Part shown: positions 53,342 through 57,732 of the stretch, one piece after another
Layout of the letters: the number at the start of each line of letters is the position of its first letter
How positions within the stretch are numbered: position 1 is the stretch's first letter
NCBI GenBank assembly: GCA_016845585.1
Contig: JAERSO010000122.1
Span: 1-57,732, forward strand
Origin: Acidimicrobiaceae bacterium
GTDB taxonomy: Bacteria; Actinomycetota; Acidimicrobiia; Acidimicrobiales; Aldehydirespiratoraceae
DNA length: 57,732 bases
Reading direction: 5' to 3'
The notes under the pieces: generated by a model
Databases searched by the model: none
Told to the model about the DNA's origin: nothing
What the model saw: the letters and a program-made list of their open reading frames with translations, nothing else
Translations under genes and position numbers: made by a program

Positions 53342-54079
53342 GTGCCGGACTTCGCCGCGCTGGCCCTCGAACTCGAGGAAGCCGAGCGCGGAGGTCCGGC
53401 AACCGCGCTCTTCACCAGCCGGTTCGAGGCATTCGACTGGGATGACGCCCGAGCGGTGGCGCGTGCCCGCGACGAACGACGCCGCGTCCAGGGTGATCGC
53501 CGGGTCGGCTACAAGCTCGGGTGGACCTCGGCACCGATGCGAGAAGCGCTCGGCATCGACGCGCCCAACTGGGGGACGCTGTGGGCGAGTCAGGCGACGG
53601 AGCCCACCGTCGACGTGTCGCGCTTTCGCCATCCCAAGATCGAGCCCGAGCTGGTGTTTCGTGCAACCGACGCCACCGGCATCCGTGGCGAATGGGCGCT
53701 CGGGATCGAGATCGTCGATCCGCGATTCCCGAGCTTCGACTTCCACTGGCTCGACAACACCGCGGACAATTCCTCGTGCGCCGGGATCGTCGTGGGCGAG
53801 TTCACCGCACTGGATGCACCCGCAACTGTCCGGGTCAGTTTCACCGACGGAACGGTCATCCACACCGGCACCGGAAGTGCGGCCATGGGCTCCCCCGCCG
53901 ACGCCGTCGCGTGGTTGGTCACACAACTCGCTCGGGAGGGCGAGGCGTTGCAGCCCGGCGACATCGTCTTCACCGGCGGACTCACCGCGCCCTTCGATCT
54001 CATCACCGACATGACAGTGGCCCTCACCAGCGATGCGCTCCCTGCGGTGGAGCTGCGAAGTCCACGACGCGAGACTTGA
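53342..54079 (+). CDS. Third hydratase/decarboxylase-family protein (FAH superfamily)
   Basis: 245 residues from GTG 53342, shorter than the other two paralogues in the cluster. It keeps KLGWTSAPMREALGIDAPNW, the metal region HPKIEPELVFRATD, EIVDPRFPSFDFHWLDNTAD and PGDIVFTGGLTAPF. It could be a second 2-oxopent-4-enoate hydratase, or act on a substituted intermediate from methylphenols. Two bases after dmpG, last enzyme of the plus-strand arm. Confidence 0.85.
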   Translation: MPDFAALALELEEAERGGPATALFTSRFEAFDWDDARAVARARDERRRVQGDRRVGYKLGWTSAPMREALGIDAPNWGTLWASQATEPTVDVSRFRHPKIEPELVFRATDATGIRGEWALGIEIVDPRFPSFDFHWLDNTADNSSCAGIVVGEFTALDAPATVRVSFTDGTVIHTGTGSAAMGSPADAVAWLVTQLAREGEALQPGDIVFTGGLTAPFDLITDMTVALTSDALPAVELRSPRRET

Positions 54080-54120
54080 CCAACCGGGAACTTCTCGGTC
54101 AGTCGAGGAGTTTCCCCTCC

Positions 54121-55521
54121 GTGTTCACTCGATGGCGTCGCCGCGCCGGTCTCCTCATCACCCTGCTTCTCTTCGCCTCTGCCTGCGGGAGCGACGCCGA
54201 GCCTGCCGATGAGCCCGAACCCGAAGCCGCGGTCAGCGCCTACCCCGATGCGCCCATCACCCCGGATGGTCCGCTGTCCGACACTGTGGTCGCCGACATC
54301 GATCTGCTGCTCGACTCACTGCCCACGGGGAACGCGGACCGCGACGCGCTGAGTCGCATCGCCGGAGCCGATGATCCGAGGTTGGCGTGGCTGCTGTCCG
54401 ACCTCATGCGGTTCGTGCCGGGCGATTCGGACCTCGGCATGGCCGTGGCGGCCGCATGGATAGCGAACACCGGCGTCGTCGTCGACATCGACCGCTCGAT
54501 CTGGGGCGCCACCACCAACCACCTGATCGCCTGGGACACGCCGGCACCGCCGGGCTACCAGGAGTGGAAGGGCCGGATCTTCACCCTGATCGAGCCCGGA
54601 TGGGAGCCGTTCTTCGCCGACGGGGACGCCGACATCGACTGGCGCCACCTCTCATGGGGAGGCGTGTTGATCGACGACCGGCCCATCCGCCACGCCGCGC
54701 TGCCGTGTCCGGAGGGTTGCATCCCAGCACTCGACGATCCCGCGCTCGTGGCCGCGGGGACCGACGACGACTGGCTCGACGACGACCGGGCGGTATTCGG
54801 TGTGGTCGTCGACGGGGAGGCCGTGGCCTTCCCGAAGAACATCATGGAAGTCCACGAGATGGTCAACATGACCATCGGGGCCCGACGGGTCGGCATCCCC
54901 TACTGCACGCTGTGTGGCTCGGCGCAGGCGTACCTGACCGACGTCGTGCCCGCCGGCATCGATCTCGGCGAGTTCGACACCTTCGAACTCCGGACCACCG
55001 GTCTGCTCACCCGTTCCAACAAGGTGATGTACGAGCTCCACACCGATTCGGTCTTCGACACCTTCACCGGGGCCGCGCTCACCGGCCCCCTCCAGGATGC
55101 GGGCGTGATACTCGACCAGGTGAGCGTCGCCGTCACCACCTGGGGCGAGTGGAAGGCCGACCATCCCGAGTCGTTCCTCATTGCTCGCGACGGGGGGATC
55201 GGCCGCACCTACCTCGACGATCCGCTGCGCGGCCGTGACGACGATGGGCCGATCTTCCCGATCGGCGATGTCGACCCTCGTCTCGATGTCCAGGAGCCGG
55301 TCCTCGGTGTCATCGACGGCGACACCGTCGTGGCGTTCCCGGTCGCCACCGCCCTCGCCACTCTGGCCGCGGGTGAGGACGTCGGTCACGACGACCTTCG
55401 TGTCGAGGAGATCGGCGGCGGTTTGGTCGCGACCATCGACGGGGTCGAGATCGCCACGCACCAGGCGTTCTGGTTCGCCTGGAGCCAGTTCCACCCCGAG
55501 ACCGAGGTGTGGAGTCCCTGA
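54121..55521 (+). CDS. DUF3179-family lipoprotein
   Basis: 466 residues. Lipoprotein signal with lipobox FASAC (LLITLLLFASAC), then an acidic linker (SDAEPADEPEPEAAVS). The DUF3179 core has FGVVVDGEAVAFPKNIMEVH, MVNMTIGARRVGIPYCTLC and GSAQAYL, the conserved PYCTLCGSA motif. The function of DUF3179 proteins is unknown. GTG 54121 begins the signal peptide. It follows the catabolic operon by 41 nt and may be unrelated to it. Confidence 0.85.
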   Translation: MFTRWRRRAGLLITLLLFASACGSDAEPADEPEPEAAVSAYPDAPITPDGPLSDTVVADIDLLLDSLPTGNADRDALSRIAGADDPRLAWLLSDLMRFVPGDSDLGMAVAAAWIANTGVVVDIDRSIWGATTNHLIAWDTPAPPGYQEWKGRIFTLIEPGWEPFFADGDADIDWRHLSWGGVLIDDRPIRHAALPCPEGCIPALDDPALVAAGTDDDWLDDDRAVFGVVVDGEAVAFPKNIMEVHEMVNMTIGARRVGIPYCTLCGSAQAYLTDVVPAGIDLGEFDTFELRTTGLLTRSNKVMYELHTDSVFDTFTGAALTGPLQDAGVILDQVSVAVTTWGEWKADHPESFLIARDGGIGRTYLDDPLRGRDDDGPIFPIGDVDPRLDVQEPVLGVIDGDTVVAFPVATALATLAAGEDVGHDDLRVEEIGGGLVATIDGVEIATHQAFWFAWSQFHPETEVWSP

Positions 55522-55522
55522 T

Positions 55523-55894
55523 CTAGCTTCGCCGGCCCCGCAGCTTGTCGATCTGGCGCCGATCCCGTTTCGTGGGTCGGCCGGCACCGCGGTCACGTTG
55601 GGCGAAAACCGGGGCCACGAGATGATCGGAGGGTTCCGGTGGCGGCGACTTGTCGTCGAAACACTCGGCGGCCCGCGGGGCGGAGACCCGCTTCTCGATC
55701 GTCTCCTTCACGACATAGACGTAGGTGCGCTCCCGCCGCTTGGCCCGAACCTCATCGCCGAGCCCGACCTTCGTCGACGGTTTGGCGGCGACATCGTTGA
55801 CGAACACTCGCCCCTCGGTGCACGCCGTATTGGCCTGCGTGCGGGTCTTGAAGACCCGCACCGACCACAGCCATTTGTCGACACGCACGCTCAC
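55523..55894 (-). CDS. S4-domain RNA-binding protein (Hsp15-like)
   Basis: 123 residues. The S4 fold is at the N-terminus: VRVDKWLWSVRVFKTRTQAN, ACTEGRVFVNDVAAKPSTKV and GLGDEVRAKRRERTYVYVV. The C-terminus is basic and polar (GRPTKRDRRQIDKLRGRRS). Hsp15 relatives bind stalled 50S subunits with attached peptidyl-tRNA. GTG 55894 lies 6 nt after CACAAT. It ends one base from the DUF3179 stop. Confidence 0.9.
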   Translation of the reverse strand: MSVRVDKWLWSVRVFKTRTQANTACTEGRVFVNDVAAKPSTKVGLGDEVRAKRRERTYVYVVKETIEKRVSAPRAAECFDDKSPPPEPSDHLVAPVFAQRDRGAGRPTKRDRRQIDKLRGRRS

Positions 55895-55900
55895 GGCTCT

Positions 55901-55906
55901 ATTGTG
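55901..55906 (-). promoter_or_regulatory. Leaderless -10 element of the S4 gene
   Basis: Minus-strand CACAAT with 6 nt to GTG 55894; the first base departs from TAnnnT. Confidence 0.35.
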
Positions 55907-55966
55907 CCAGGGGTTGTACGACCTCTCGGATTTGGGAGAGGATCAGGGCCGAATCAGGGGAGACAC

Positions 55967-57502
55967 ATGCAGATTCCAATGACCGTTGCCGACCACATCA
56001 AGCGGGCGGACCTCGTCTACGGCGACCGCATCGGCATCGTCGATGAACCGGACCAACCCGCCCCGGCGCTCGAGGGGCTCACCTACTCTCGATTCGCCCA
56101 GCTCGCCAAGGGGCTCGCCGCCGGCCTCGACGACCTGGGTCTCGACATCGGTGCCCGTGTCGGCATCGTCTCCCAGAACTCGGCCCGCCTCCTCACGGTG
56201 CTGTTCGGCGCCAGCGCGTACGGCCGGGTCGCCGTGCCGATCAACTTCCGTCTGAGCCGGGCGGAGGTCGACTACATCGTCAAACACTCCGGATGCGAAG
56301 TCCTCATCATCGACCCTGAACTGAAGCCCACGCTCGGCGACATCGAGGTGCCCCATCTCTTCATCGCCGGCGAGGACTCCGACCAGCTCTACAAGATGGG
56401 AGTGGAGCCCAAGCCATGGACCCCTGACGAGGACGCCACCGCCACCATCAACTACACGAGTGGCACCACCGCCCGCCCCAAGGGGGTGGAGATGACCCAC
56501 CGCAACCTGTGGACCAACTCGACCGTGTTCGGCTGGCACTGCGGGGTCACCGACCGCGACGTCTACCTGCACACCCTTCCCATGTTCCACTGCAACGGTT
56601 GGGGCATGCCCTACGCCATGACCGCGATGGGTGTCCCGCAGATCGTGCTCCGTCAGGTCGATGGAGCCGAGATCCTGCGCCGGGTCGAAGAGCACGGTGT
56701 CACGATCATGTGCGGCGCGCCCGCGGTCGTCGCCGCCATCCTCGATGCGGCCGCCGAGTGGGATGGTGAGATCCCGGGCAAGGACCGCGTGCGCATCGTC
56801 GTGGCGGGCGCCCCACCCCCGACCCGCACCATCGAACGTGTCGAGACCGAGCTCGGATGGGAGTTCATCCAGCTCTACGGCCTGACCGAGACCGCGCCGC
56901 TGCTCACCTTCAACCGCTGCCGATCGGAGTGGGACGACCTGACCCCCCACGAGCGAGCGGTCAAGTTGTCACGCGCCGGGGCCCCGGCCTTCGGCATCAC
57001 CATGGACGTCTCCCCCGGCGGCGAACTTCTCGCCCGCGGCAACCATGTGCTCAAGAGCTACTGGGACAACCCGGAGGCCTCCGCCGAAGCCCTGGAGGAC
57101 AACTGGTTCCACACCGGCGACGGCGGCATCATCGACGACGAGAACTACATCACGATCTCTGACCGCAAGAAGGACGTCATCATCTCCGGCGGAGAAAACG
57201 TCTCGTCCATCGAGGTCGAGGACGCGCTCTTCTCGCACGAGGCCGTTCTCGAGACCGCGGTCATCGGCGTGCCCCATGAGAAGTGGGGTGAGACGGTCAA
57301 GGCGCTCGTCGTACTTGCCCCCGGCGCCGAGGCGACCGAACGGGAGATCATCGATCACTGCCGTGAGTTGATCGCCCACTACAAGTGCCCGACCTCGGTC
57401 GAGTTCCGCGATGAACTCGCCCGCACGGCCACGGGCAAGCTCCAGAAGTACAAGCTCCGCTCGCCCTACTGGGAGGGTATGGAAAAGCAGATCAACGGCT
57501 GA
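55967..57502 (+). CDS. Acyl-CoA synthetase / AMP-dependent ligase
   Basis: 511 residues of the adenylate-forming superfamily. The phosphate loop is INYTSGTTARPKGVEMTHRN, the adenine region GWEFIQLYGLTETAPLL, and the hinge and C-terminal domain WFHTGDGGIIDDENYI, SDRKKDVIISGGENVSSIEV with the catalytic Lys near the end (ELARTATGKLQKYKL). It activates a carboxylic acid to its CoA thioester; the acid is unknown (fatty or aromatic). ATG 55967 has CAGGGGAG 5-12 nt upstream; a longer frame upstream is antisense to the S4 gene. Confidence 0.92.
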   Translation: MQIPMTVADHIKRADLVYGDRIGIVDEPDQPAPALEGLTYSRFAQLAKGLAAGLDDLGLDIGARVGIVSQNSARLLTVLFGASAYGRVAVPINFRLSRAEVDYIVKHSGCEVLIIDPELKPTLGDIEVPHLFIAGEDSDQLYKMGVEPKPWTPDEDATATINYTSGTTARPKGVEMTHRNLWTNSTVFGWHCGVTDRDVYLHTLPMFHCNGWGMPYAMTAMGVPQIVLRQVDGAEILRRVEEHGVTIMCGAPAVVAAILDAAAEWDGEIPGKDRVRIVVAGAPPPTRTIERVETELGWEFIQLYGLTETAPLLTFNRCRSEWDDLTPHERAVKLSRAGAPAFGITMDVSPGGELLARGNHVLKSYWDNPEASAEALEDNWFHTGDGGIIDDENYITISDRKKDVIISGGENVSSIEVEDALFSHEAVLETAVIGVPHEKWGETVKALVVLAPGAEATEREIIDHCRELIAHYKCPTSVEFRDELARTATGKLQKYKLRSPYWEGMEKQING

Positions 57503-57512
57503 TGACGGTTGC

Positions 57513-57732
57513 CTAGGACGCGCCTTCGGGCGGCGGCCCGGGCACCACATGACCGACTCCCTCGACCCAACGAGCGTTGGGCGGGATCGGCCGCGTGTCG
57601 GCAGGGTCGAGCACCCAGCCGTGGCCGTCGACCCATCGCGGTGGCTGCCAGGTGATGTTCGCCTCCTCAGACGGGAGGCTGTCGCCCGTCCATGACGGCA
57701 GCTCCACCTCGCCCGGGCTCGAGCGTGTCGGG
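57513..57732 (-). CDS. Unidentified protein, C-terminal part (runs off the right edge)
   Basis: The minus frame is open from the right edge to the stop at 57513. The visible end reads VELPSWTGDSLPSEEANITW, QPPRWVDGHGWVLDPADTRP and IPPNARWVEGVGHVVPGPPP, rich in Trp and Pro with two WVxGxGxV-like units. GTG 57707 could be an internal start, giving 64 residues, but coding-like sequence continues upstream, so this is probably the end of a larger gene. Convergent with the acyl-CoA synthetase gene, 10 bases away. No family recognised. Confidence 0.5.
   Translation of the reverse strand, partial: PTRSSPGEVELPSWTGDSLPSEEANITWQPPRWVDGHGWVLDPADTRPIPPNARWVEGVGHVVPGPPPEGAS

Overview
The window is a 57.7 kb piece of a GC-rich actinobacterial chromosome. 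Pointers are a mycothiol-type nitroreductase relative, a UvrD2-like helicase with a C-terminal HRDC domain, small DUF3039 and DUF2277 proteins, a DUF222/HNH protein, and start sites that look widely leaderless. The assignment to Actinobacteria is firm. A free-living, possibly marine Acidimicrobiia-like lineage is only an inference. I see no rRNA, tRNA, CRISPR array, insertion sequence or prophage.

Positions 1-20.9 kb are housekeeping and stress genes: a partial aminotransferase, a secreted protein, a DUF222-HNH protein, an MprAB-like two-component pair, a hemolysin III membrane protein, surE, an ABC-F ATPase, an alpha/beta hydrolase, a DUF2461 remnant, rarD, a molybdopterin oxidoreductase, an HxlR regulator, an ATP-dependent DNA ligase, a diguanylate cyclase, a flavodoxin, a PAP2 protein, and a tail-to-tail pair of DNA alkylation-repair genes (AlkA-like and AlkD-like).

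Positions 20.9-31.7 kb hold the most unusual locus. A Fur/PerR-type regulator overlaps an AhpD-like gene that is interrupted by an in-frame TGA exactly where the second cysteine of the CxxC peroxidase motif should be (C-F-Y-TGA-T-S-A-H). The frame stays open for 124 more codons that complete the AhpD fold. An 8-bp hairpin with a GGUGC loop lies 16 nt after the TGA. I read this as a selenocysteine (CxxU) peroxidase with a bacterial SECIS element. The divergent gene is a nitrobindin-like heme protein, and the shared intergenic region has two inverted repeats, one resembling the actinobacterial FurA box. Next come dinB with a LexA/SOS box, two secreted proteins, a HAD-IG nucleotidase and the nitroreductase relative.

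Positions 31.7-55.5 kb form a complete phenol catabolic region. The plus-strand operon encodes a multicomponent phenol hydroxylase (dmpKLMNOP), a ferredoxin (dmpQ), catechol 2,3-dioxygenase and semialdehyde dehydrogenase, then a complete Liv-type ABC transporter core (two permeases, two ATPases), then acetaldehyde dehydrogenase, hydroxy-oxovalerate aldolase and a third hydratase-family protein. The divergent minus-strand arm encodes the matching substrate-binding lipoprotein, decarboxylase, tautomerase, hydratase, a DUF336 protein and a Cys-type AhpD protein. A GntR/FCD regulator lies between the arms. Pyruvate carboxylase sits next to the cluster, whose end products are pyruvate and acetyl-CoA. 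The window ends with a DUF3179 lipoprotein, an S4 RNA-binding protein, an acyl-CoA synthetase and a gene cut by the right edge.

Across the window many start codons lie exactly 6-8 nt after a TAnnnT-like -10 hexamer, which indicates frequent leaderless transcription.
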